Part shown: positions 1 through 5,704 of the stretch, piece by piece
How the letters are laid out: every line of letters starts with the position of its first letter
How positions within the stretch are numbered: position 1 is the stretch's first letter
From: Lachnospiraceae bacterium UBA3785
Lineage (GTDB): Bacteria; Bacillota; Clostridia; Lachnospirales; Lachnospiraceae
DNA length: 5,852 bases
NCBI GenBank assembly: GCA_002369495.1
Contig: DFFD01000103.1
Coordinates: 2,573-8,424 of the forward strand
Direction: 5' to 3'
Notes under the pieces: model-generated
What the model was told of the DNA's origin: nothing
Databases searched by the model: none
The model's input: the letters and a program-made list of their open reading frames with translations, nothing else
Translations under genes and position numbers: made by a program

Positions 1-488
1 AGGGTGAACAGCGTCTCATTGGTGCCCCAGTAGGCTTTAAAGAGAGCCGGGATGAGACCCCAGATGGCCCCGGCCACAATGCTCGCGATGACCGTCACGA
101 GGAGCAGCACCGGAGTCGGCAGCTTGTCCCCGAAGAAGATCATACAGGCTGCGGTTGCGAGGCCGCCGATGAGCGCCTGCCCTTCTGCCCCGGTGTTCCA
201 GAAGCGCATCCGGAATGCCGGCGTCACCGCCAGCGAGATGCAGAGCAGGATCGCGACGCTCTGCATGAGGTTCCAGAGACGGCGGTTGGTTCCGACCGCA
301 CCTTTGATCATGGTCGCGTAAACGCTGATCGGGTTCTCGCCCGTGAAGAGCACGATGACGAAGCCGCAGACGATGAGGGAAATGAGAACCGCCAGCACCC
401 GGATCCCTCCGCTCTGCCAGGCCGGCAGTGCGTCCCTTTTGACGATGTGGAAAAGAGGTTCTTTTACGTGGGTTTCATTTTTATGCAT
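1..488 (-). CDS. ABC transporter permease of the BMP/nucleoside importer type, N-terminal part (NupP-like), cut by the window edge
   Basis: This is the first 162 codons of an inner-membrane permease; the rest lies left of position 1. The ATG at 488-486 begins MHKNETHVKE. It follows the ATPase stop by 4 bases and has an AAAGGAGG ribosome binding site 9 bases upstream, inside the end of the ATPase gene, so the two are probably translationally coupled. A short polar N-terminus is followed by hydrophobic segments at about residues 30-49, 74-90, 104-119 and 125-147. The segment FRMRFWNTGAEGQALIGG (residues 92-109) and the stretch FKAYWGTNETLFT (150-162) are typical of the NupP/YufP branch of the branched-chain-amino-acid/ribose permease superfamily. 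It would form the translocation pore with a second permease expected downstream. The specific substrate cannot be read from this fragment. Confidence 0.93.
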   Translation of the reverse strand, partial: MHKNETHVKEPLFHIVKRDALPAWQSGGIRVLAVLISLIVCGFVIVLFTGENPISVYATMIKGAVGTNRRLWNLMQSVAILLCISLAVTPAFRMRFWNTGAEGQALIGGLATAACMIFFGDKLPTPVLLLVTVIASIVAGAIWGLIPALFKAYWGTNETLFT

Positions 489-492
489 GATG

Positions 493-2016
493 TTACGCCT
501 CCTTTCCGGCATTTGTCATGAGGAGACCGAGCTCCTCCTTCTTTGCGGTCCTGCCGTCCACGATGCCGGTCACGCGGCCTGCGCAGATGACCAGGATCCG
601 GTCGCAGAGCTCCATGAGGACGTCCAGATCCTCGCCGACGAAAATGACCGCGACGCCGTTCTCCTTCTGCTGGTTCAGCAGGTTGTAGATCATGTAGGAC
701 GAGTTGATATCGAGGCCGCGGACCGGATAGGCGGCCATGAGCACGGTCGGACGGACCGAGATCTCGCGGCCGACCAGGACCTTCTGGACATTGCCGCCCG
801 AGAGCCGCCGGACCGGCGTCGTCGCCGACGGCGTGTTGACCTCGAGATCCTCGATGATCTTCTCCGCCAGCTCTTTCGGCTCCTTCCGATGGACGAACAT
901 GGATTTTCCCTTGCCGTAAGAGCGGAGCATCATGTTGTCGATGATGTCCATATTTCCGACGAGGCCCATGCCGAGACGGTCCTCCGGCACAAATGAAAGC
1001 CGCACGCCGAGCTCGCGGATCTGAAGCGGCGTCTTGTTCCGCAGGTCTTCCTTCTGGCCGTTCTTCGGATTGTTGTAAATGATCTCGCCGCCAGTCAGCG
1101 GGACAAGGCCGGCGATCGCTTCGAGGAGCTCCCTCTGGCCGCTGCCCGCGACGCCCGCGATGCCCAGGATCTCGCCGGAGCGCGCGGTGAAGGAGACGTC
1201 GTCCAGGAGACGCACGCCCTCGGAGCTCACGCAGTCGATGCCGCGGACGATGAGGCGCTCTTCATTTTTCGAAGGCTCGCTGCGGTCGATGTTGAGGCTC
1301 ACCTTCTTGCCGACCATCATCTCGGTGAGGCTGGCCTCGGTCGCGGTCTTCGTCTCGACCGTGCCGATGTACTCGCCCTTGCGGAGCACCGCCACCTTGT
1401 CGGAGAGCGAGAGCACCTCGTGGAGCTTGTGGGTGATGATGATGATTGCCTTGCCGTCCTGGCGCATGCGTCGCAGGACCGCGAACAGCTTCTCGGTCTC
1501 CTGCGGCGTGAGGACCGCGGTCGGCTCGTCGAGGATCAGGATATCCGCGCCCCGGTAGAGGACCTTGATGATCTCGACCGTCTGCTTCTCGGAGACCGAC
1601 ATCTCGTAGATCTTCCTGGCCGGATCGATGTCGAAGCCGTACTGGGACGCGATCTTTGCGACCCGGGCGGATGCCTCCTTCATGTTGAATTTTTCGTCTT
1701 CGAGGCCGAGAACGATATTTTCAGCCGCGGAGAAGACGTCAACCAGCTTGAAATGCTGGTGGATCATCCCGATCTTGTATTTAAAGGCGTCTTTCGGCGA
1801 GCGGATGACGACCTCCTGCCCGTCGATCAGGATCCTGCCGTTGTCCGGGTAGTAAATGCCCGCGATCATGTTCATCAGAGTGGTCTTGCCGCTGCCGTTC
1901 TCGCCTAAAATGGACAGGATCTCGCCGCGGTTGACGACGAGGTTTACATTTTTATTGGCGATGATGTGGCCGAATGTCTTTGTGATGTCCTGAAGTTCAA
2001 TAGCCGGTACGCTCAA
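493..2016 (-). CDS. ABC transporter ATP-binding protein with two nucleotide-binding domains (NupO-like, nucleoside/sugar importer)
   Basis: A 507-residue cytoplasmic ATPase that drives the importer, the usual length for fused double-domain ATPases of the RbsA/MglA/NupO group. Domain 1: Walker A GENGSGKTT (38-46), Q-loop Q87 in MIHQHF, signature MSVSEKQTVEI (139-149), Walker B ILILDEPTAVL (159-169), switch H196. Domain 2 keeps a good signature LSGGNVQK (405-412), but its Walker A is GVAGSGQRE (288-296) with Gln in place of Lys, its Walker B acidic pair is replaced (LMAAYPVRGLD, 426-436), and the switch position reads GEDLD (461-465). This degenerate second site is normal for BMP-type ATPases, so ATP is probably hydrolysed mainly at one composite site. 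The start is TTG: an in-frame TGA lies 5 codons upstream, no ATG or GTG falls in between, and GAGGAG sits 8 bases ahead. It lies downstream of the binding-protein gene and an intergenic hairpin, and 4 bases ahead of the permease. Nucleoside specificity is inferred from the family. Confidence 0.95.
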   Translation of the reverse strand: MSVPAIELQDITKTFGHIIANKNVNLVVNRGEILSILGENGSGKTTLMNMIAGIYYPDNGRILIDGQEVVIRSPKDAFKYKIGMIHQHFKLVDVFSAAENIVLGLEDEKFNMKEASARVAKIASQYGFDIDPARKIYEMSVSEKQTVEIIKVLYRGADILILDEPTAVLTPQETEKLFAVLRRMRQDGKAIIIITHKLHEVLSLSDKVAVLRKGEYIGTVETKTATEASLTEMMVGKKVSLNIDRSEPSKNEERLIVRGIDCVSSEGVRLLDDVSFTARSGEILGIAGVAGSGQRELLEAIAGLVPLTGGEIIYNNPKNGQKEDLRNKTPLQIRELGVRLSFVPEDRLGMGLVGNMDIIDNMMLRSYGKGKSMFVHRKEPKELAEKIIEDLEVNTPSATTPVRRLSGGNVQKVLVGREISVRPTVLMAAYPVRGLDINSSYMIYNLLNQQKENGVAVIFVGEDLDVLMELCDRILVICAGRVTGIVDGRTAKKEELGLLMTNAGKEA

Positions 2017-2031
2017 ATCCTTATCTCCTCA
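2014..2031 (-). promoter_or_regulatory. Ribosome binding site and TTG start codon of the ATPase
   Basis: On the minus strand a GAGGAG Shine-Dalgarno lies 8 bases before TTG (2016-2014). The TGA within TGAGGAG is in frame and closes the frame upstream. No other usable start codon occurs between that stop and the conserved SVPAIELQDI N-terminus, so TTG is the best-supported start. A TTG start may lower ATPase synthesis relative to the binding protein. Confidence 0.7.
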
Positions 2032-2044
2032 TTCGGAAAGATTG

Positions 2045-2079
2045 AAAACAGGCGGAACACTTTCTCGGTGCTCCGCCTG
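2045..2079 (-). terminator. Hairpin with short U-run between the binding-protein and ATPase genes: probable attenuator or leaky terminator
   Basis: The arms at 2049-2060 and 2068-2079 (CAGGCGGAACAC and GTGCTCCGCCTG on the plus strand) pair at 12 positions, with one G-U wobble in the RNA and a 7-base loop. The hairpin begins 17 bases after the lipoprotein stop and is followed in the transcript by UUUUC. The U-run is short, so read-through into the ATPase gene is expected. This is a common way to make more binding protein than membrane components, and the hairpin may also protect the upstream message from 3' exonucleases. That it attenuates is an inference from position and structure. Confidence 0.65.
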
Positions 2080-2095
2080 GGTTTGATTCACGGAA

Positions 2096-3385
2096 TCAGT
2101 ATTTCTCGTTCAGAGTCGTGATGCCGTCGATGCGGACATCGAAGTACGGAGCCGAGCGGTACTCGGACTCGTGGAAGTAGCCGTCCGCGATGACTTCCGT
2201 ATCAGCCTCGTACGCGGCGTCAGTGTCGACGTCAGCCATGTAGGAGGTGAGCTCCTCGCCGTTAACCGTGAAGAGGGATGTATCAAATGCATGAATGGAA
2301 CCGTCCATGAGGCCGGCCTTGACTTCCTCGATCTTCTCGGCAGTGCCCTCAGCGGCGACAGCCTCGTTGATCTCGGTCAGAAGGACGGAATCGGTCTCGA
2401 TCGTGCCGGTCCAGTCGTTGTCGATTGCCTCGCCGTTCATGACGCACCCGATGATGTACTCGAAGTACGGCTCCCAGTTGATTCTGGAGGAGACGATGAA
2501 GGTGTTCGGGCAGGCTGCCTGAGTCGAGCCGTTGTAGGAGACGTTCGGGACGCCGGCGTTCTCGCAGGCGGTCGGAGCGCCCATGGAGTCAGCGTGCTGG
2601 GAGATCAGGACGCAGCCGTTCTTCAGAAGAACCTCAGCGGCCTCCTTCTCGAGGGTCTCGTCATACCAGGAACCGGTGAACTGGACTTCCATCGTGACGG
2701 ACGGGCAGACGCTCTTCGCGCCGAGATAGAAGGAAGTGTAACCGGAGATAACCTCGGCGTAGGTGTAAGCACCGACATAACCCATCTTCGCCTGGTCCTC
2801 GGTGATCTCGCCGTTCGCGATCATCTCGTTGAGCTTCATGCCTGCAGCGACGCCGGCAAGATAACGGCCGTTGTAGATCTCAGCAAACGCGTTGTGGAAG
2901 TTGTCAAGTCCGACGGTGTGAGCGGTCGTGCCGGTCGCGTGGCAGAACTCGACTTCCGGGAACTCCTCCGCTGCCTGCACCATGAAGGACTCATGGCCGA
3001 AGGAATCCGCGAAGACGATGGAGCAGCCTGCATCCGCAAGGTCCGCAGCTGCCTCGTAGCACTCGTTGGACTCGGGGATGTTGGTCTTGCCGACATACTC
3101 GACGCCGAGCTTCTCGCAGGCTGCCTTGGCGCCCGTGATGAAGTTGTTGTCATAGGTGGAATTCTCGTCATGCAGGTAGATGAAACCGACCTTCATGCCG
3201 GAAGCTGCCGGAGCGGTCTCAGCCGGAGTGGACTCTGCCGGAGTGGACTCCGCCGGTGCCGCAGTGGATTCTGCCGGAGCTGCGGTGGACTCTGCCGGTG
3301 CCGCGGTGGAAGCGGAGCTGCCGCCGCAGGCTGCAAGCGAGAAGGCCATCACACCCGTTAAGATAAGTGCTGCAATTTTTTTCAT
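2096..3385 (-). CDS. BMP-family ABC transporter substrate-binding lipoprotein
   Basis: A 429-residue extracytoplasmic ligand-binding lipoprotein for the importer encoded downstream. MKK plus a hydrophobic stretch leads to lipobox LAAC with the lipidated Cys at residue 20. A low-complexity linker (about 23-62) with tandem TAAPAES repeats tethers the binding domain to the membrane. The periplasmic-binding fold starts at MKVGFIYLHDENSTYDNNF (64-82). Family landmarks follow: YNGRYLAGVAAG (171-182), MGYVGAYTY (201-209), FTGSWYDETLEKEAA (236-250) and ISQHADSMGAP (261-271). Known BMP/PnrA/NupN proteins bind purine nucleosides. The SWYD...QHADS wording resembles a divergent BMP subgroup whose members read QHTDS at this point, so the ligand is less certain than the fold. 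The ATG at 3385 has GGGAGG 6 bases upstream. It is the first gene of its transcription unit, with its own promoter, leader hairpin and downstream attenuator. Confidence 0.93.
   Translation of the reverse strand: MKKIAALILTGVMAFSLAACGGSSASTAAPAESTAAPAESTAAPAESTPAESTPAETAPAASGMKVGFIYLHDENSTYDNNFITGAKAACEKLGVEYVGKTNIPESNECYEAAADLADAGCSIVFADSFGHESFMVQAAEEFPEVEFCHATGTTAHTVGLDNFHNAFAEIYNGRYLAGVAAGMKLNEMIANGEITEDQAKMGYVGAYTYAEVISGYTSFYLGAKSVCPSVTMEVQFTGSWYDETLEKEAAEVLLKNGCVLISQHADSMGAPTACENAGVPNVSYNGSTQAACPNTFIVSSRINWEPYFEYIIGCVMNGEAIDNDWTGTIETDSVLLTEINEAVAAEGTAEKIEEVKAGLMDGSIHAFDTSLFTVNGEELTSYMADVDTDAAYEADTEVIADGYFHESEYRSAPYFDVRIDGITTLNEKY
3215..3307 (-). repeat. In-frame tandem repeat coding the lipoprotein linker (three TAAPAES heptads, two TPAES/T pentads)
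   Basis: Residues 27-47 are three successive TAAPAES units (21 bases each), and residues 48-57 are two shortened TPAES/TPAET units (15 bases each). The DNA copies differ at third positions, so this is a somewhat diverged array and not a fresh duplication. The segment should be a flexible, disordered tether between the lipidated Cys and the binding domain, and it is a likely site of length variation between strains. Confidence 0.85.
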
Positions 3386-3429
3386 AACAGTCCTCCCTTT
3401 TGATTAGGATATTTAAGAAATGAAACAGT

Positions 3430-3469
3430 TATCCGTCCGTTTCCTCCTGTACGGAAACCTGTACGGATA
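3430..3469 (-). promoter_or_regulatory. Nested hairpin in the 5' leader of the importer operon, with an internal direct repeat
   Basis: In the transcript an outer 7-bp stem (UAUCCGU with ACGGAUA; 3463-3469 and 3430-3436) encloses an inner 6-bp stem (GUUUCC with GGAAAC; 3453-3458 and 3439-3444) and an 8-base loop. Between the stems lie 4 unpaired bases on one side and 2 on the other. The left half carries a 10-base direct repeat, CCTGTACGGA on the plus strand at 3446-3455 and 3458-3467, 12 bases apart. The hairpin starts almost exactly where the promoter would place the RNA 5' end. It could be a 5'-end stabilising stem-loop, a small RNA regulator or a repressor operator. I do not recognise a known riboswitch class. 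Confidence 0.55.
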
Positions 3470-3475
3470 TCTCAC

Positions 3476-3505
3476 ATTCTATTACAAAATAAGTGCTTTT
3501 GTAAA
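3476..3505 (-). promoter_or_regulatory. Predicted sigma-A promoter for the BMP importer operon
   Basis: On the minus strand TTTACA (3505-3500, 5 of 6 to consensus) and TAGAAT (3481-3476, 5 of 6) are separated by 18 bases. This puts transcription start near 3469 and gives a leader of about 85 bases before the ATG at 3385. It sits only 16 bases after the polyamine operon terminator, in an AT-rich patch that contrasts with the GC-rich genes around it. It is the only good promoter-like pair I see in this gap. Confidence 0.6.
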
Positions 3506-3521
3506 TGACGCTAAATGCCTA

Positions 3522-3548
3522 AAAAACCGCCCTCTTCGGGCGGTTTTT
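3522..3548. terminator. Strong bidirectional Rho-independent terminator after aguB
   Basis: Eleven perfectly paired bases (AAAAACCGCCC at 3522-3532 with GGGCGGTTTTT at 3538-3548) close a 5-base TCTTC loop. Read on the minus strand, GGGCGG is followed by six T, a canonical terminator located 40 bases past the aguB stop. It ends the nspC-aguA-aguB transcript and insulates the importer promoter that follows. The A-run on the other side makes it usable in both directions, although no plus-strand gene is seen. Confidence 0.95.
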
Positions 3549-3588
3549 CGTCAAAATTGACTCTTCGGAAAGCTGATCGGGAAAGCGT

Positions 3589-4458
3589 TTACACGAGACC
3601 CCCGTACATCTCCGGCCGGCGGTCGCGGAAGACGCCCCATTCAAGCCGCGCATCGCGCAGCGCGTCAAAATCATACTCGTGCACGAGCACCTCCTCGGTG
3701 TCTCTCCCGGCGCGCGCGACGGGCTCCCCGGTCTCGTCGGTCATGAAACTCGAACCGTAGAAAAGCAGGGCGCTTTTCTGGTTTGCATTTTCCTCCGAGG
3801 GCAGGACCTCCTCGAGCCCATAGCGGTTCGCGGCCGCCACCGGAATGATGTTCGCGGCCGAATGCCCCTGCATCGCGCGCATCCATCTTCCCGCGCTGTC
3901 GCCGCCGAGGATCGGCTCGCTGCCGATCGCCGTCGGATAGAGAAGGATGTCCGCGCCGAGCAGCGCAAGGCACCTGGCGGTCTCCGGGAACCACTGGTCC
4001 CAGCAGATGCCGACGCCGATCCTGCCTGCACTCGTATCGAACACCTTAAACCCGGTGTCCCCCGGCGTAAAATAGAACTTCTCCTGATAAAAATGATCGT
4101 CCGGGATGTGCGTCTTCCGGTAAACGCCCAGGTTCTCCCCGCTATCGAGCATGACGACCGTGTTGTAGAGCACCGTCCCGGCGCGCTCATAGATGCTGAC
4201 GGGCAGAACGACGGACAGCTCCCGGGAAACCGCCGTAAAACGCCTCACAGCGTCGTTTTCGGCGACCGGTTTGGCAAACTGATAGTAGTCGTAGCGGCGC
4301 TCCTGGCAGAAGTACTGCCGCTCGAAGAGCTCCGGGAGGAGGATCAGCTTCGCGCCTTTTCCGGCGGCCTCGCGCACCAGCCTCTCGGCTTTCTCCAGGT
4401 TTTCATTCAGATCACGGCTGCAGCTCATCTGGATCGCTGCGACTTTTGTTCCGGCCAT
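3589..4458 (-). CDS. aguB: N-carbamoylputrescine amidase
   Basis: Hydrolyses N-carbamoylputrescine to putrescine, CO2 and ammonia in the cytoplasm, the step after agmatine deiminase. The 289-residue protein has normal length for this nitrilase-superfamily branch. The catalytic triad is visible: E43 in LLPELFE, K115 in YRKTHIPDD and C152 in GICWDQWFPE. Other family blocks include YFTPGDTGF (129-137), LLYPTAIGSEP (172-182), AANRYGLE (209-216) and the C-terminal EWGVFRDRRPEMYGGL (273-288). The ATG at 4458 begins MAGTKVAAIQMSC; AAGGTGA lies just upstream, and the gap from the aguA stop is 21 bases. It is the last gene before the operon terminator. Its pairing with aguA supports the specific substrate over a generic amidase. 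No defects are seen. Confidence 0.96.
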   Translation of the reverse strand: MAGTKVAAIQMSCSRDLNENLEKAERLVREAAGKGAKLILLPELFERQYFCQERRYDYYQFAKPVAENDAVRRFTAVSRELSVVLPVSIYERAGTVLYNTVVMLDSGENLGVYRKTHIPDDHFYQEKFYFTPGDTGFKVFDTSAGRIGVGICWDQWFPETARCLALLGADILLYPTAIGSEPILGGDSAGRWMRAMQGHSAANIIPVAAANRYGLEEVLPSEENANQKSALLFYGSSFMTDETGEPVARAGRDTEEVLVHEYDFDALRDARLEWGVFRDRRPEMYGGLV

Positions 4459-4479
4459 ATCTTCACCTTTCTGTTTTCT

Positions 4480-5688
4480 TCAGGGACGGTTCCTTGGGGC
4501 CGGTTTCTGAATAACGATTTTCTTTTGAAAATCGTTTTTCAGGAACCGACCCTCGGGAACCGTCCCCGAGGTTTCCGGCACCTGCTGCGTTATGCAGTGG
4601 ATATTCCCCCCGCCGAGCAGGATCTCCCTCGCCGCGACCGGCACGATCCTTCTCTCCGGGCATAGCTCCCGGAGGATCCGCGCCGCGCGGCGGTCGCTCT
4701 CCTCATTTTCGCCGCCGAAGGCGGGCATGAGGAGGATATCATTGGCAAAATAGAAATTCACGTAGCTCGCCGCCAGCCTCTCGCCGGCTTCCCGGGTGTC
4801 CTCCCCGGGCTCGAACTCGTAGTTTTCGATGTCGGCCTCGCCGCAGCACACCGGCACGTCCGGGACCGGCAGCTTGTGCACGATGAGCCTTCGGCCCTTC
4901 GCGTCCGTCTCGGACAGGAGGTAGTCAAGGTCCTGCTTCGAGAGCTCGTACTGGGGGTCCTGTTCGTTGTCGGTCCAGGCGAGCACAATCTCGCCCGGCC
5001 TTATGAAGGCCGCCACATTGTCCACATGCTCGTTGGTCTCGTCCATATATATGCCTCTCGGAAGCCAGAGGACCTTTGAGACGCCGAGAAACTGCTTCAG
5101 CCGCTCCTCGATCTCATCCTTCGTCAGCTCAGGATTCCGCCCGGCCGACAGCAGGCAGCTCTCCGTGACAAGGAGCGTTCCCTCGCCGTCCGTGTGAATG
5201 CTGCCGCCCTCGAGGACAAACGGGGAGGCGTCCAGCACCTCTTCTCCGAGAAACGCCGCGAACTTCTTTGCGAGCGCGTCGTCCTTCTCCCAGGAAGCGT
5301 AGAGCCCGTCGACCTCTCCGCCCCAGGCGTTGAAGCGCCAGTTGACGGCGAGGCGCTTTGCATGTTCCGAAAAGACGAACGTCGGCCCGATATCCCTCGC
5401 CCAGGAATCGTCGGTCTCCGCCTCAATAAAAATGAGCGCTCCGCTCTCTCCCACGCGCACCTTCAGCTTCTCCCGCGCGTCCGAAGCCGCTTTCGGGCTC
5501 ACGATAAGCCAGACCTTCTCGACTTTTACGAGCTCCGCGATCAGATCGGAAAATGCCCTCTCCGCCCCCGCGCGGTCCCTGCCCCAGCTGCCCGGCCTCT
5601 CCGGCCAGACCATGAGGGTACCTTCGTGGGGCTCGAATTCGGCCGGAAAGCGGATCCCGGAAGGCACATTCATGAACTTATCTTGCAT
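4480..5688 (-). CDS. aguA: Agmatine deiminase (agmatine iminohydrolase) with an unusual palindrome-encoded C-terminal tail
   Basis: Converts agmatine to N-carbamoylputrescine and ammonia in the cytoplasm. The protein is 402 residues from the ATG at 5688, against roughly 365-375 for the family. Landmarks of the porphyromonas-type deiminase fold: FEPHEGTLMVWPERPGSW (18-35), WARDIGPTFV (96-105) with D99, FVLEGGSIHTDGEG (157-170), DETNEHVDNVAAF (216-228) with H221, and the catalytic Cys C365 in GGGNIHCITQQ (359-369). The family normally ends a few residues after that motif. Here residues 375-402 are an extra, basic tail encoded exactly by the palindrome at 4483-4566. The tail lies beyond the catalytic core, so activity is probably kept. 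The ATG overlaps the nspC stop (TGATG), with GGAGG 8 bases upstream. A GTG one codon earlier (5691) is possible, with a 5-base spacer. Confidence 0.95.
   Translation of the reverse strand: MQDKFMNVPSGIRFPAEFEPHEGTLMVWPERPGSWGRDRAGAERAFSDLIAELVKVEKVWLIVSPKAASDAREKLKVRVGESGALIFIEAETDDSWARDIGPTFVFSEHAKRLAVNWRFNAWGGEVDGLYASWEKDDALAKKFAAFLGEEVLDASPFVLEGGSIHTDGEGTLLVTESCLLSAGRNPELTKDEIEERLKQFLGVSKVLWLPRGIYMDETNEHVDNVAAFIRPGEIVLAWTDNEQDPQYELSKQDLDYLLSETDAKGRRLIVHKLPVPDVPVCCGEADIENYEFEPGEDTREAGERLAASYVNFYFANDILLMPAFGGENEESDRRAARILRELCPERRIVPVAAREILLGGGNIHCITQQVPETSGTVPEGRFLKNDFQKKIVIQKPAPRNRP
4483..4566. repeat. 84-bp REP/MITE-like palindrome forming the last 28 sense codons of aguA
   Basis: The outer ends GGGACGGTTCC (4483-4493) and GGAACCGTCCC (4556-4566) match perfectly. 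The arms continue inward to CGATTTTC (4515-4522) and GAAAATCG (4527-4534) around a TTTT loop. Of 40 arm positions, 34 are Watson-Crick pairs. Being 28 codons without a stop, it adds residues 375-402 of AguA, and TGA follows immediately. I recall GGGACGGTTCC-type ends from dispersed clostridial palindromes, sometimes linked to RAYT (REP-associated tyrosine) transposases; this is from memory and not tested here. There is no U-run on either side, so it is unlikely to be a terminator. No clear target-site duplication is visible. Confidence 0.8.
4551..4571. repeat. Small alternative hairpin at the upstream edge of the palindrome
   Basis: CCTCGGG (4551-4557) and CCCGAGG (4565-4571) form a perfect 7-bp stem with a 7-base loop. 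It uses bases of the outer right arm of the larger palindrome, so the two folds compete. In the mRNA this small hairpin would form first during transcription. Any regulatory role is unproven. Confidence 0.5.
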
Positions 5689-5704
5689 CACGAAAGCCTC
5701 CCCT
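5686..5704 (-). promoter_or_regulatory. Ribosome binding site and stop/start overlap between nspC and aguA
   Basis: On the minus strand AAGGGGAGG precedes CTTTCGTGATG. The nspC stop TGA (5690-5688) shares one base with the aguA ATG (5688-5686), an arrangement typical of coupled translation. GTG at 5691 would give a four-base overlap and a shorter spacer. I prefer ATG because its 8-base spacing is better and ATG is the stronger codon, but the sequence does not exclude GTG. Confidence 0.75.

Noticed and set aside
405..507. Degenerate second ATP site of the ATPase as evidence of a broken gene (protein residues about 288-465; DNA about 622-1155)
   Set aside because: Loss of the Walker A Lys and of the Walker B acidic residues in domain 2 is usual in BMP-type ATPases, and the frame is intact. 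The numbers in the start and end fields are protein residues 405-507 of the ATPase.
343..996. Plus-strand frame of 217 codons crossing the permease/ATPase junction
   Set aside because: Low-complexity, Asp/Arg/Leu-rich translation typical of the reverse of a GC-rich gene; it conflicts with two confident minus-strand genes.
2171..3361. Plus-strand open frame of 396 codons opposite the BMP lipoprotein gene
   Set aside because: It is antisense to a clear family member, has no recognisable domain or signal, and its C-terminus is simply the reverse reading of the repeat linker. Long antisense frames are expected in GC-rich genes.
3386..3521. Purine, preQ1 or guanidine riboswitch in the importer leader
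   Set aside because: The leader is only about 85 bases, with a single nested hairpin. I could not match conserved core motifs of these classes, and no terminator or sequestering helix is associated with it.
4483..4566. Palindrome as a Rho-independent terminator between aguA and aguB
   Set aside because: No run of T follows the hairpin on either strand, and it lies within the aguA coding frame only 24 bases before aguB.
3679..4665. Plus-strand open frame of 328 codons opposite aguB and the end of aguA
   Set aside because: Antisense shadow of two well-identified enzymes. It has no family resemblance, and part of it just reads the palindrome in the other direction.
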